DNA of 64,000 bases from an uncultured Desulfobacter sp. (GCF_963665355.1 NZ_OY762229.1:3658001-3722000); one strand, 5' to 3'; positions 50,893 to 60,980 are shown, counted from the first letter of the stretch. Notes: generated by a model not told the origin, from the sequence alone. Program-made: numbers and translations.

Positions 50893-51068
50893 GGGAATTA
50901 AATTATTATTGCAAAATAAATAGCTTCTGCCGGCATCTACCGAAAGCAGATTAATAGAGAAAGCAAACTGCGCAATCATATTATGAAATGCCGCTTTTGA
51001 CCGGAGTTTTCTGAATACAACATATTGTATCTGGGTTGATCTCAGAAAAAACGAGCCCTAATTGCTAT

Positions 51069-52052
51069 CTACATGAAATTACAGCGTAATGAATGCGTCC
51101 AATTCCTTATAATGTTGCCCCAGCGACCATACAGAACTTGAGCCCTCAAATAGATAACTGTTTCAACAAAATTCAACTTCCAAAACGAGCCAGGAGATTT
51201 TACTCGCATGTTGATTACTCTGCGGATAGCGCTCTCAATCACTCCAGAGCCGGTTGGCAATTTTATAGCCCGACTTGCTTCGTACTGTATGCGGGTGCTG
51301 TTTGATACAAAGTAGCTTTTAAGTTTTTTCATGATTTTGCTTGATGCCCGAACATTTAGACGAGACTTAACTTCGGTCACAGGGGGCAATCGGCCGCCGT
51401 CTGCGGCAAGAAGAATGCGCCGATTTTTAAAAATAAAGGCATCATCATTGCTCAATAGCCTGTCAACTCTGGAGCCCAAGTCCGGACGTCCCATTTCAGA
51501 GACCAATCGTCTGATTTGATTAGCACTAAGGTTTATTCCTTCTTGTTTAAGGGTGTTAGAAGCTATGTCAAAAGAAGGCGACAGTATTGATAATTGAATC
51601 ACACGGAAAGCCAAGTCCGGGGCAATTTTATGAACGAACCCTATTACCGAAAGCAGCAAATGCTCTCCTCGCTTTTGTGGCCCACGCTTCTTTCTTCCTT
51701 TTTTAGGAGATGCTTTGACGAAGAACGGGCTCCTGATCTGAATTTTTGTTCCCGTTGGTAGAGTGACCCAGATTGTTTGATAAGAAGCCAGGCGCATTCC
51801 TTTTTTAGCACCGAGCTTCCGAATCCATGAGAGGATTATTGTCGTTTGGAATAATGAAGTTAGATAAGCTTCCCAGGCCAAATCTTCAAACCATGATGAC
51901 AAATCACGTATAGTTTCAGAAACAGAATCAATGGCGCCATTGATTAACGCATCGTGAATTTTATCTCCCGTATGTTCAATTTTCTCAGGTAAGGCTTGTT
52001 TAATTCGGTCAATAATCATATTTTTAGTCTGGGTTATGCTTGTGGCTTTCAT
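51069..52052 (-). CDS. Internally deleted transposase derivative (copy 2)
   Basis: A 327-residue open frame. The N-terminal half (ITQTKNMIIDRIKQ through ILLAADGGRLPP) joins in frame to the C-terminal part (TEVKSRLNVRASSKIMKK onward). Copy 1 shows that about 110 central residues, including the GDGA-type catalytic segment and IIDWTHAKQ, are missing. It cannot transpose itself but keeps an intact frame. It also keeps the full C-terminus (YLRAQVLYGRWGN) lost from copy 1. Its upstream end sequence is intact up to 52168. Confidence 0.75.
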   Translation of the reverse strand: MKATSITQTKNMIIDRIKQALPEKIEHTGDKIHDALINGAIDSVSETIRDLSSWFEDLAWEAYLTSLFQTTIILSWIRKLGAKKGMRLASYQTIWVTLPTGTKIQIRSPFFVKASPKKGRKKRGPQKRGEHLLLSVIGFVHKIAPDLAFRVIQLSILSPSFDIASNTLKQEGINLSANQIRRLVSEMGRPDLGSRVDRLLSNDDAFIFKNRRILLAADGGRLPPVTEVKSRLNVRASSKIMKKLKSYFVSNSTRIQYEASRAIKLPTGSGVIESAIRRVINMRVKSPGSFWKLNFVETVIYLRAQVLYGRWGNIIRNWTHSLRCNFM

Positions 52053-52168
52053 TATTCCCTTTCTTTTTGGTGTTATTAGGTTTGGGGAAACCGTAACTTA
52101 ACTCAAACAAGAATAAAAATGGAAGCCATTTCACCGTTTTTTTAGAAAACCTAAATTATTGAATTGCA
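52053..52168. repeat. Left end of the transposon of copy 2
   Basis: Read on the minus strand it runs from TGCAATTCAATAATTTAGG to the transposase ATG. It is nearly the same as 58930-59045, ahead of copy 3 (shared GTTACGGTTTCCCCAAACCT and GAAATGG.TTCCATTTTTAT). Confidence 0.8.
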
Positions 52169-52310
52169 GCCTGTTGAGAGTGCAATACGCAGGGTTACCA
52201 ACCTTCGTATGAAATCACCTGGTATATTTTGGAAGCCGGAGACATCCGAATCAATGTTGTGTTTAAGAAGCCAGCTTCTGTCCGGGAGATGGAATATGTT
52301 AACTAACAAT
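52168..52310 (+). pseudogene. C-terminal transposase fragment, opposite strand
   Basis: VESAIRRVTNLRMKSPGIFW and LCLRSQLLSGRWNML match the end of the same transposase family as copies 1 and 2, but from a more distant member. It abuts the left end of copy 2 on the plus strand and has no start region or N-terminus. Confidence 0.65.
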
Positions 52311-52349
52311 ATATTCATGCAAAATCGGTCACTTTGCTCATGCCACTAA

Positions 52350-53065
52350 ATGGGAATGCACCCATGCACAGGGAATGTTACTCCGGCATCAAGATTAAAA
52401 TTGATGATTTTGAAAAATTCTGAAGTTTGAACTAAAAAGAATCTCTTCATAGCCCCAGGGATGAACTCGGTGGTTTCTGTAAGTTTTAAAACTTTCATAG
52501 TATTTTATCCTTTTCTGATAATTGTACGATAAATCCTGTTTCGGAAGATTCCTGCCAGGCAACCTACCAAATTCTTAGGTTTATTTTATATCATTGGCGA
52601 ACGATTTCCTTGATATAGATCAATATGGGGATTACTCGAGCCATAATTTTTATTGGCTAAAATTGCCAAAGAGACCATTTGAATTTCTGACAATCTTATA
52701 GGGGAATTCGAGGAATTTTAAAGCGATACTTATGGATATACATAAACGCTGTGATGCTTGTTATTGCATGCTGCGCTCAGATAGGCTTGAGTAAGCCTGT
52801 ATACCTGTACTCTCCATGAGGGGAAATAATGTAATCTGGAAAATGTGGTTTAACCCGATCTCCTGTTTATCGGGGCAGGATCGTCTTTTCTTTCACAAAA
52901 GACTGTCCGGCCGAAGGCCTTCCCAAAGGTATCTGCAGGCAGGAGCAAGCTCCTGCCTGGCAGGCGCCACAAGTTATTGAAAATTTTCGGGGGTTAAGAT
53001 ATAAGACCTTAATTTGTTAGGATTTAGTTAGCTAAGTATAAACCTGATTTAAAAGGTGTAACACA
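52350..53065. other. Gene-poor spacer before the Na/Pi cotransporter
   Basis: 716 bases without a supported gene, next to transposon remnants. A perfect 10-bp hairpin (CAGGCAGGAG-CAAG-CTCCTGCCTG, 52936-52959) is present, without a T-tract. AAGGTGT just before 53066 is the ribosome site of the next gene. Confidence 0.5.
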
Positions 53066-54739
53066 TTGGATATTGTAGGAATTCTGATCGAAACCCTGGG
53101 AGGATTAGGCCTTTTTATCCTGGGAATGAAGACCATGACAGAGGGACTTCAGGCCACGGCCGGCCAGAAGATTCGGAGGGTTCTCGAGGCCATCTCCTCA
53201 AACCGTATCATGGGGTGTTTAACCGGGGCCGGGGTAACGGCTATGGTTCAGTCATCATCGGCTACCACGGTGATGCTTATCGGGTTTGTAAGTGCCGGTA
53301 TCATGTCCATCGAACAGGCTGTCGGGGTGGTCATCGGTGCGAATATCGGTACCACCATTACGGGGCAGATGATTGCCTTTAAGCTTACAAAGGTAGCCCT
53401 TCCGGCCGTGACCCTCGGGGTGGGACTGAAATATTTTTCCAAAAAACGGACCTACCGCCATATCGGAGACATCATCCTTGGCTTCGGTATCCTGTTTTAC
53501 GGAATGGCCGTAATGAAACAAGGGCTGACTCCCATCAAGTCAGATCCCCAGTTCATCTCTTTTTTTACCACCTTTTCCACGGAAACCATGGGCGGTATCC
53601 TGCTCTGTGTCTCAATGGGGACCATTTTAACCATCATGGTGCAGTCTTCCTCGGCCACGGTGGGTCTGACCATGGCCCTGGCAACTTCGGGACTGCTGAC
53701 CTTTCCCACGGCAATGGCTCTGGTGCTGGGAGAAAACATCGGTACCACCGTGACCGCCCAATTGGCCACCATCGGTTCAAAAAACCCAGACGCGCACAGA
53801 ACGGCCAATGCCCATACGATTTTCAATGTAGCGGGCGTGGGCATCATTCTCCTGATTTTTCCCCTTTTTATAACGGTGGTTGAAACCGTTACCTTGAAAT
53901 TGGGGGCCGGTCCTGTGGACATGATGGTCAACAACGAGTATATCAACTGTTCCCGGTATATTGCCAACGGCCATACCCTCTTTAACGTCATCAATGCCGT
54001 TGTATTTCTGTTCTTCCTGCCCAGGCTGGTTCAGCTGACCATGCTGATTTCACCCCGGCTCGAGAAATCCCGGGAACGGTATCAGCTCCCCAAGTTTGAT
54101 TCCAGCTTCATCGACTCCCCCATCGCCGCTCTGGCCCAGGTCAAGGGGGAGATCATCAACAATGCCCAATTCGCCTTGATGTCCCTGACAAAGGTTGCCT
54201 CCTGCATAGAAAAGAGGGATGATGATATCCTCGGAGAACGAGAGGCGGTGGAAGAGCATCTGGACGAAACCCAGAAGGTCATCATCAAATATTTAACCAC
54301 CATCTACCAGGGGGATGTGAATGAGCCCGAAGCCAAAGAGATCTCGGAGATGATGCGGATCACAAATAATATTGAACGGATCGGAGATTCCATGGAAAAT
54401 GTCTCCAAGACCATCGAACGGATCTATAACAACGAGATCGGACTCAGCGACCAGGCAAAGTCGGATCTGACCAAGATTGCAGACAAGGCTGTGGCGTTTC
54501 TCCAATTGGTGGTGGATCAGATGAATGAAAAAACCGAAGGCTTTTACGAAAAGGCCTTGAACATGGAGGAGACCATCGACCAGATGCGTGAAGAGATGCG
54601 CTTCCAGCATATTGAACGCCTCCGGGCCGGCGATTGTTCCGTGGATGCCGGGGTGCTCTTCATCGCCCTGGTGTCCAACTTTGAAAAGATGGGGGATTAC
54701 TGCTACAATATTGCCACCGGGGTGAACCGGATCATCTAA
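53066..54739 (+). CDS. Na/phosphate cotransporter family protein with PhoU-like C-terminal domain
   Basis: A 557-residue NptA/YjbB-type protein. Two inverted transport repeats show the signature QSSSATTVM (first) and QSSSATVGLTMA (second), plus GANIGTTITGQ and GENIGTTVTAQ. Eight to ten helices span residues 1-330. Residues about 345-550 are a cytoplasmic PhoU-like helical domain (EAKEISEMMRITNNIERIGD, NFEKMGDYCYNIATG). It likely exports or imports phosphate with Na+. It starts with TTG after AAGGTGT. It complements pstCASB in the same window, but no regulatory link is visible. Confidence 0.92.
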   Translation: MDIVGILIETLGGLGLFILGMKTMTEGLQATAGQKIRRVLEAISSNRIMGCLTGAGVTAMVQSSSATTVMLIGFVSAGIMSIEQAVGVVIGANIGTTITGQMIAFKLTKVALPAVTLGVGLKYFSKKRTYRHIGDIILGFGILFYGMAVMKQGLTPIKSDPQFISFFTTFSTETMGGILLCVSMGTILTIMVQSSSATVGLTMALATSGLLTFPTAMALVLGENIGTTVTAQLATIGSKNPDAHRTANAHTIFNVAGVGIILLIFPLFITVVETVTLKLGAGPVDMMVNNEYINCSRYIANGHTLFNVINAVVFLFFLPRLVQLTMLISPRLEKSRERYQLPKFDSSFIDSPIAALAQVKGEIINNAQFALMSLTKVASCIEKRDDDILGEREAVEEHLDETQKVIIKYLTTIYQGDVNEPEAKEISEMMRITNNIERIGDSMENVSKTIERIYNNEIGLSDQAKSDLTKIADKAVAFLQLVVDQMNEKTEGFYEKALNMEETIDQMREEMRFQHIERLRAGDCSVDAGVLFIALVSNFEKMGDYCYNIATGVNRII

Positions 54740-54984
54740 GCCTGATCCGGGCATCCTTTTGCAGACCACACTGAAGCCCCTGTCGTCAATAGTGGCTATC
54801 TTATCTTTTTTTTCCTGGGGAAAAGTGGTACTGCTTTTCGGCTCAGTGACCACCTGAATAACAATTATATATTAAATCAAGTCCATATTTTTACCGGAAT
54901 TCTGATTTTTGTTACAGGGTGTTTTATGAGTGTTGTTTCAACCCCGGTTTGAGTTGATGTTGACCGGCAGATTCATCCAGGGTA

Positions 54985-55130
54985 GAGCGTATTACACGAA
55001 AACCCCAAAGAGCGTTTGTTGACAGAGGTTATAGGGCATGGCTATGGAGGTGATGTTGAGGTCCACGTTGATAAAGTCCGAAGAGGCCGCACACCCAAAA
55101 GCCTATGGCGGGGGCTGGCGATATTATTTT
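54985..55130 (+). pseudogene. Remnant of an IS5-like transposase
   Basis: In two overlapping frames it reads NPQRAFVDRGYR-like (from the KPQRAFVDRGYRAWLW frame) and then GYGGDVEVHVDKVRRGR and TPKSLWRGL. This resembles the AFVDRGYRG...VHV...RRGR segment of IS5-group transposases. About 50 codons with frame disruption survive. The rest of 54740-55269 holds no gene. Confidence 0.45.
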
Positions 55131-55269
55131 AATTCTTCATGCACCATATTTTTTTCCTGTAGATTTTGGTCGGATAAGGATATTATCTTTATTTCCTTTT
55201 TGGGGATAACCTTTCCATAAAATGGTTGGATAGCAATACTATGAGACTTGCTAATACCGGCGTAAAAAA

Positions 55270-55584
55270 ATGATAAAATATAATGAGATAGTTGAAGCAA
55301 GAGGAATATTGAATTTGCCTGAGCGGGCATCAATGGAAGAAATCAAATCAAGTTACAGAAAACTTATCATGCAGTGGCATCCAGATAAACACCCCGACGA
55401 TAATGAGAAATGCAATGAAATGACAAAAAAATTGACCACTGCATATAAGACTATTCTTCATTATTGCAATCAATATAAATATTCTTTTACAAAAGAAGAG
55501 GTTGAACGATATTTGTCGGCTGAAGACTGGTGGTTTGAGAGATTTGGCAATGATCCTTTATGGGGAAATACCAAAAAACCTTAA
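55270..55584 (+). CDS. Small J-domain protein
   Basis: A 104-residue protein. Residues about 10-72 form a DnaJ domain: ARGILNLPERASMEEIKSSY, then WHPDKHPDD with the HPD triad needed to stimulate DnaK ATPase. Residues 73-104 (FTKEEVERYL..WWFERFGNDPLW) form a short unknown tail. There is no Gly/Phe or zinc domain, so it is a type III J-protein that would direct DnaK to a special client. The ribosome site is weak. Confidence 0.82.
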   Translation: MIKYNEIVEARGILNLPERASMEEIKSSYRKLIMQWHPDKHPDDNEKCNEMTKKLTTAYKTILHYCNQYKYSFTKEEVERYLSAEDWWFERFGNDPLWGNTKKP

Positions 55585-55938
55585 AATAATAACGGCAGAG
55601 AATGAAATTTAATAAAAACAGCATCGCCTTGATACTAATCCATGGTTCAACAGACCATAATTCTGCCGGACACAAAAAGCCTCATAAATGATTAGCGTCG
55701 TTGGCACCGCCTCATGCAAAGCTTCGGTGGCACAATGCTGAAGTAGTCAACGCACTGCCTGGAAAGGTTCTCAGGGTTCAATTATAGACTTATGTCGCTC
55801 TGCTATTCCTCAAAAGTTCTGATTATTTGCGCACTTTAACGATCCGCGCAACCTGGCCTCTGACCAGTTTGCACCCAATTTCCCGGTGAGGAAAGGTTTG
55901 AATTGCCACTGAAGACCGGCAGGTCTTGCGGGGTAATG
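55585..55938. other. Intergenic region without a recognised gene
   Basis: About 350 bases between two convergent genes. No ORF with support, no clear terminator hairpin and no repeat shared with other parts of the window was seen. Confidence 0.5.
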
Positions 55939-57267
55939 TTAACGAGATTGTTCGGTTTCCTTTTGTTCTTTGTCCAGATCCTCTATTTGTTTTTTGTAAC
56001 ATTCTGGACATACCCCATGGCTAAATTGTGCTTCAGAGTGATTGCATATATAAGCTTCTAATATATCCCAAGCTCCTTTATCATCACGAATTTTTTTACA
56101 ATAACTGCAAATAGGGATAATTCCGCGTAATGTTTTAATCTCATCAAAAGCTTTATTGAGTTCTTTAACATGTTTTTTTAGTTCCGCTTCTGCTTGTTTA
56201 CGTGCGGAAATTTCTTTAGAAAGAGTGATGTTTGAGAGAGATATCTTTAATGACATTAGTAAGATTGAAGTTGCAAGGACAAAAATGATTACGGTCTCGG
56301 TCATATGCTGGGCGATGAAGCCACGTACAGTGATTATGCCGTAATCCTTATAAGGCTCGACGTGCAATTCTTTTAAAAGCTTATGAACCGGTTGATAGTC
56401 GTAGGGAAGCGTCCATTCCTGGAACCCTGCCTTTTGAGTTACCGGGCTGTCTTTTTTCAGCGAAAGCAGAGCTATCGCAACAGCCTTGCTTAACTCATTT
56501 GTTGAATTGCGGGTCTTCGCGAAAGCCCATTCCGGATAAAGCTCTGAGCTTACCACCAGGGGAAAGTCAGGATAATTCTTGGGTGCTAAAACACGAAAAT
56601 CATCAAGATTAATTCGGTTCGATTCTGAGAACTTCTCCAACATACCAGTTCTAATAACCGCGACATCTACAACTCCATCCAATACAGCCTGTATCTCCTT
56701 GATCTGGTCGCCAAGAAACTTCACTTTTTTGGCATCTTTATAAGGATCAAAGCCATGAGCCAGCATCTCCTTGTAGCCGATCAACCAACCGCCAAAACCA
56801 AGCTTGGCAGCACCACAGATGGTTTTGCCGTGTAAGTCTTTTATTGTTTTTATCCCACTGTCAGAACGGGTAATCAATGTTGAGCCGAACTCGGACAGGC
56901 CTTCTTTTTTTACCATTGTGAGGATGCGGGATATGCCAAAGTTCAACTCGAGATCCACATAGATTGCCGGTTGGGTGATAACAAAATCTATTTCCCGGCT
57001 TGCAACAAGTTCCTTGATGCGGTGGAGTTCAATCGGCGGAACAGGAATTAACTTGAATTCATATTGCGGCAGAGACGATTGGAGATGGTCGATGGTCGGT
57101 TGCCATTCAACCTTGGCGATTTCAACGCCATAGAGTGCAATAACCAGAACGGTTATCTTTGTCTGTTCATGGCCCTCAATTTGTTTAAATCCGGTAAACA
57201 AAAAGAACAAGATTAATGCAATTGAACTTGCGATAAGACGTTCTATAATAGTTGTTTTCCTTGGCAT
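55939..57267 (-). CDS. PhnD-like periplasmic-sensor protein with the CKKIRDDKG cysteine module
   Basis: A 442-residue membrane protein. A signal anchor (LIASSIALILFFLFTGF) leads to a PhnD/TauA-type binding domain in the periplasm (about 32-300: ITVLVIALYGVEIAKVEWQP, IKTIKDLHGKTICGAAKLGF). A transmembrane helix (TETVIIFVLATSILLM) and a coiled coil (about 350-390) follow. It ends with the cytoplasmic module ICSYCKKIRDDKGAWDILE...HSEAQFSHGVCPECYKK. It has the plan of a transmembrane receptor whose output is this cysteine module instead of a kinase. The ligand may be phosphonate- or phosphite-like by fold only. Confidence 0.82.
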   Translation of the reverse strand: MPRKTTIIERLIASSIALILFFLFTGFKQIEGHEQTKITVLVIALYGVEIAKVEWQPTIDHLQSSLPQYEFKLIPVPPIELHRIKELVASREIDFVITQPAIYVDLELNFGISRILTMVKKEGLSEFGSTLITRSDSGIKTIKDLHGKTICGAAKLGFGGWLIGYKEMLAHGFDPYKDAKKVKFLGDQIKEIQAVLDGVVDVAVIRTGMLEKFSESNRINLDDFRVLAPKNYPDFPLVVSSELYPEWAFAKTRNSTNELSKAVAIALLSLKKDSPVTQKAGFQEWTLPYDYQPVHKLLKELHVEPYKDYGIITVRGFIAQHMTETVIIFVLATSILLMSLKISLSNITLSKEISARKQAEAELKKHVKELNKAFDEIKTLRGIIPICSYCKKIRDDKGAWDILEAYICNHSEAQFSHGVCPECYKKQIEDLDKEQKETEQSR

Positions 57268-57313
57268 AGTATAAATTTTAAGATTATATTATACATCTTC
57301 TTAAATAAACTTA

Positions 57314-58570
57314 TTATTGATTCAGTGAACTCAAGTTATATTCACCAAAGGTGTGTGCCTGGCACTGCAAAACCAAATCGTTGATTTGTTCTTTGTGCTT
57401 CTCGATTTCGTCAAACATTTTAGTTGAAATTTTGGGAGCTATTTTTTTCTTAATCATATCCATAGCAACATCAATGGATTGACTTTTTCGATATGGCCGT
57501 TCCTCCATTAAAGCAGATATTACATCTGAATAAGCCAATATTTTAACACCAAGATCCAAGTCTTTATCCTCTAAGGCATATGGATATCCAGACCCATCTG
57601 CCTTCTCGTGATGTCTTTCAGACCAAATAACAATTTCACTAAACCAATCAGACGTATTTAATTCATTTAAGATTTGTCCCGTATAATAGGTATGTAATTT
57701 CATAATATTGCACTCTTCATCAGTGAGGGGACCATTCTTTTCGATTAAACCTGGATCAATTCCTATCTTTCCAATATCGTGCAGGTAGCCTGCCACCATT
57801 AACTTTTTGCATTTTTCTTCAGATAAACCAAAATATCCCCCGATTAAATAGGATAAATGTGCAACAGTATATGAGTGTGAGGCTGTAAATTTACTTCTAA
57901 AATCTATTATTCTCGACATTGTCAAAGCAAATTCCACAATATTGTCAATTGTGAGGTTAATATTAATGGAAAAATTAATTTTTCTAAAAAGCTGATACAT
58001 ATCTAAATTATTAATTTCAATCCAAAATATATCTGCTTTTGACGTTCTTAAAAATGCTTTGAAGATTTCTGGATGGAGAAGATTTCTTCCTACCTTTTCT
58101 TGAATTTTATCCGTAACGTTGTTTTTCTGATTTAAAATAAATTCATCAGGTAAAATTAATATATCAACCCTATCAGCAAGATGGATAATATGGCTTTGAA
58201 ATAACACCTCGCCTTTTTTTGCTTTTAATGAATCTATATATTTGATGTGATGATGCTTTATAATTTGGGCAATATCCTTAAAGGCACTAAATGATGACAG
58301 CATGCGATAGCCCATTATGCAATGAGGAGTCGGATTTACAACGTCCTCTTCAACGAGCATATCTCTTTCTTGAACAGATAATGCGCCAATATCGTGAAGG
58401 GCGGCAGCTATAATCAGTTGAAATAGATCATCATCGTTTAACTTTAATTGTTTCCCAATATAATATGAAATTACGGCAACCCTTCTGTGATGGGATTTAA
58501 GCAAATAATTAAAACTATCTATTGCTTTAATCATTGGCACAGCGAGTTCTTTTAAAGACATTTTTCTCAT
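57314..58570 (-). CDS. HD-GYP domain protein (c-di-GMP phosphodiesterase-like)
   Basis: A 418-residue cytoplasmic protein with two HD-type domains. The first (about 20-130: HHRRVAVISYYIGK, ALHDIGAL, HHHIKY) keeps the HD pair. The second (about 235-400) is a full HD-GYP: ASHSYTVAHLSYLIG, YLHDIGKIGI and HHEKADGSGYPYAL, with the GYP loop intact. HD-GYP enzymes degrade cyclic di-GMP or related dinucleotides. I chose the ATG at 58570 because GAGAGGG lies just upstream; a longer frame to 58618 has no site. It ends 47 bases from the PhnD-like sensor and may share its signal path. Confidence 0.88.
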   Translation of the reverse strand: MRKMSLKELAVPMIKAIDSFNYLLKSHHRRVAVISYYIGKQLKLNDDDLFQLIIAAALHDIGALSVQERDMLVEEDVVNPTPHCIMGYRMLSSFSAFKDIAQIIKHHHIKYIDSLKAKKGEVLFQSHIIHLADRVDILILPDEFILNQKNNVTDKIQEKVGRNLLHPEIFKAFLRTSKADIFWIEINNLDMYQLFRKINFSININLTIDNIVEFALTMSRIIDFRSKFTASHSYTVAHLSYLIGGYFGLSEEKCKKLMVAGYLHDIGKIGIDPGLIEKNGPLTDEECNIMKLHTYYTGQILNELNTSDWFSEIVIWSERHHEKADGSGYPYALEDKDLDLGVKILAYSDVISALMEERPYRKSQSIDVAMDMIKKKIAPKISTKMFDEIEKHKEQINDLVLQCQAHTFGEYNLSSLNQ

Positions 58571-58929
58571 AGCGCCCTCTCTTTTCGGTAAAGAAGTCAC
58601 TTTATCATCGGTGCCCATTATCTTTATTTTTTAAGCATGAACTTATTTTACAGAAATCAATGTTAAAAAACAACGAATTAGAAAAATGCTGGAACCAAAG
58701 ATAGTCAACATAATGGTATCTATGAACGTCTAGGCGTTTCTTGAGCGGGTGTTGACTTCTTTTGTTATTGAAGACTGTCTTTAAATTGGCTTGGGCTACA
58801 GATGATACCATTATGACCTTGGTTTTCCTTGTTTGCTCCATGGATACGGTCCAATATCTGAGTGTCCAGAGAATATAAGCTGATACAAAAACGGTTAACT
58901 TTTCGTGGTACAAATTGTCATGGCAACGG
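58571..58929. other. Spacer upstream of the HD-GYP gene
   Basis: About 360 bases before the transposon end. An open frame on the minus strand (58605-58979) crosses into the transposon end, has no ribosome site and matches no family I recognise. I do not call it a gene. Confidence 0.45.
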
Positions 58930-59045
58930 GTGTAATCCAATAATTTAGATTTTTTGAAAAACAGTGAAATGGTTTCCATTTTTATTCTCGTTTGAGTAAG
59001 TTACGGTTTCCCCAAACCTAATAACATCAAAAAAGAAAGGGCATA
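58930..59045. repeat. Left end of the transposon of copy 3
   Basis: Runs from GTGTAATCCAATAATTTAG to the transposase start and matches, inverted, the end at 52053-52168 with a few changes in the outermost bases (TGTAATCC for TGCAATTC). Confidence 0.75.
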
Positions 59046-59555
59046 ATGGAAGCCATAAGCATAACCCAGACTAAAAGTATGATCATTGACCGAATAAGAC
59101 AACCCTTGTCTGAAAAAATGGAGTGTGCTGGAGTCAGAATTTACGATGTATTAATCAATGGAGCCATTGACTCTGCTTCGGAAGCTATCCGTGATTTGTC
59201 TTCCTGGTTTGAAGATTTGGTCTGGGAGGTTTATCTAACTTCATTATTTCAAACGACAATGATCCTGTCATGGATTCGGAAGCTCGGTGCTAAAAAAGGA
59301 ATGCGTCTGGTTTCTTATCAGAAAATCCAAGTCACTCTACCAACGGGAACAAAAATTCAAATCAGGAGCCCGTTCTTCATTAAAGCGTCTCCTAAAAAAG
59401 GAAGAAAGAAACGTGGATCACAAAAGAGAGGAGAGCATCTGCTGCTTTCATTAATGGGGTTTGTTCATAAAATTGTTCCGGACGTGGCTTTCCGTGCGAT
59501 TCAATTGTCTATTTATGTAGCCGGTTTTTTTATGTGGCGAGATTTTCTTCTATGA
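59046..59555 (+). pseudogene. Truncated transposase, N-terminal third (copy 3)
   Basis: The first 155 residues match the N-terminus of copy 2 almost residue by residue (ITQTKSMIIDRIRQ, LSSWFEDLVWEVYLTSLFQT, SPKKGRKKRGSQKRGEHLLL). After FRAIQLSI the match stops and an unrelated tail (YVAGFFMWRDFLL) ends the frame. The catalytic region is absent. Confidence 0.8.
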
Positions 59556-59746
59556 AAATTTCTAAATGAGTCATTTTCTTTAAATCTTTTTTTACTTATT
59601 AAGAGATGTTATGTTCTATCGTCAAATTCACATGAATAGTATCAACAGTTGCCAAAAATCGATTCTCAGTTTATTGCCGTGATGTTTTATATATGTTCAA
59701 CTACATTCATAACAGGAAAACAAACAGGATCATAAAGGGACGCTAT

Positions 59747-59947
59747 ATGCAGATAACTTACATCGGCACAATACAGACACCGTTTGAAGACCGCGAAGGC
59801 ATGCCAATCCAGCCCACCGGCGGCAAAGATGTTCAGGGCCGGGTTATCATCCACCGGAGTAGGAACACTGAAAATGTCCGATCGGGGAGGTTGGAGGAAA
59901 ACCAGGTCAAAGCCCGAACCGTGACCTCAGATAGCAGATTTATCTAA
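59747..59947 (+). pseudogene. N-terminal stub of a TrmO-like protein
   Basis: YIGTIQTPFEDREGMPIQPTG followed by KDVQGRVIIH matches the start of TrmO/YaeB (tRNA threonylcarbamoyladenosine methyltransferase family). The match ends after about 36 residues and the tail (RSRNTENVRSGRLEENQ) is unrelated. A stand-alone 66-residue product would lack the SAM site. It lies just ahead of the metal-uptake operon, where TrmO-like genes occur in some anaerobes. Confidence 0.6.
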
Positions 59948-60038
59948 TGGATGCAGCAGTGACCAGGATCGAAAAGCTGGTAAAGAATTTTGAAGTGATG
60001 TACGAATTTTCAAGCGATTGCTTAAAAAGGAGAGTCTC

Positions 60039-60980
60039 ATGAAATTTTTATTCAAACCATTCCCATTGTTTTTGCCCTTCCTGATTTTCAACTTGATCAT
60101 ATTTTTCTCAGGATCAGCAGGGGCTATTCTGCCCCAAAAGCCTGTGATCGTGTCATCGACCACCCAGATTGCCGATTTTGTCCGGCAGGTAGTAGGAGAC
60201 CAAGCCGTGGTCAAGAGCATTCTGGCTCCCGGGGCTGATCCCCATATCTATAACGTCACCCCGGCTGATGTCCAAATCGTGCTTGGTGCCGATCTTTGTA
60301 TCGAAAACGGCCTTCATCTGGAGGGCAAAAACTGGATGGGGTCATTGGCAAAGGATGCCCAAAAGCCCCTGATTACCGCCACCGACGACATCCAAGCCCT
60401 TACCATCAGCGAGGGCGGTCAATCTATCCCCGATCCTCATTCCTGGTTTTCTTTGAGAAATGTCGCTGTATATATCAATAATATCACCAAGGCTGTCATT
60501 GCGCTGGATTCCGAGCATCAGCAACAGTACCAAGCCCGGGCTAAGCTTTTTCTTCAACAGTTGCGGGTTCTGGACGCCTGGATTCGGGAGCAGATCAACA
60601 CCATTCCTCCCCAACGGCGAATTCTTGTGACCACCCACGATGCCTTCAACTATTTCTGCCGGGAATACCGGCTTAATGAAAAAAATAATTTTCTTTCCAT
60701 TGCCCCTGTGGGATGGTCCACCGGTGCGGAAGTCGGTGCAGGCATTACCCCGGAGCGCCGCCGTAAGGTGGTGGACTCCATTAAGACTTCCGGAGCCCCG
60801 GCCATCTTTGTGGAAACCACCATCAACCCCAAGCAAATTCGGGAGATCGCCAAGGAGACCGGGGTAAAAATCGGTGGCGAGCTCTACTCCGACTCAATGG
60901 GGCCTGAAGGGACTGCAGAGGAAACCTATATCGGCATGATGCGGGAAAATACCCTGCTCATGGTCAATGCGTTAAAATAA
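60039..60980 (+). CDS. Metal ABC transporter substrate-binding protein (ZnuA/TroA family)
   Basis: A 313-residue cluster A-I binding protein. After a signal peptide (LFLPFLIFNLIIFFSGSAG), VSSTTQIADFVRQVVGD begins the mature part. Likely metal ligands are His in GADPHIYNVTP, His in IPDPHSWFS, and the late Asp in LYSDSMGPEG, with THDAFNYF in between. It captures Zn2+, Mn2+ or Fe2+; the metal cannot be decided. AAAAAGGAG precedes the ATG at 60039. It leads an operon whose ATPase and permease are damaged. Confidence 0.88.
   Translation: MKFLFKPFPLFLPFLIFNLIIFFSGSAGAILPQKPVIVSSTTQIADFVRQVVGDQAVVKSILAPGADPHIYNVTPADVQIVLGADLCIENGLHLEGKNWMGSLAKDAQKPLITATDDIQALTISEGGQSIPDPHSWFSLRNVAVYINNITKAVIALDSEHQQQYQARAKLFLQQLRVLDAWIREQINTIPPQRRILVTTHDAFNYFCREYRLNEKNNFLSIAPVGWSTGAEVGAGITPERRRKVVDSIKTSGAPAIFVETTINPKQIREIAKETGVKIGGELYSDSMGPEGTAEETYIGMMRENTLLMVNALK

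Noticed and set aside
58605-58979. 124-residue minus-strand ORF
   Set aside because: Its first codons lie in a transposon end, no ribosome site, no recognised family.
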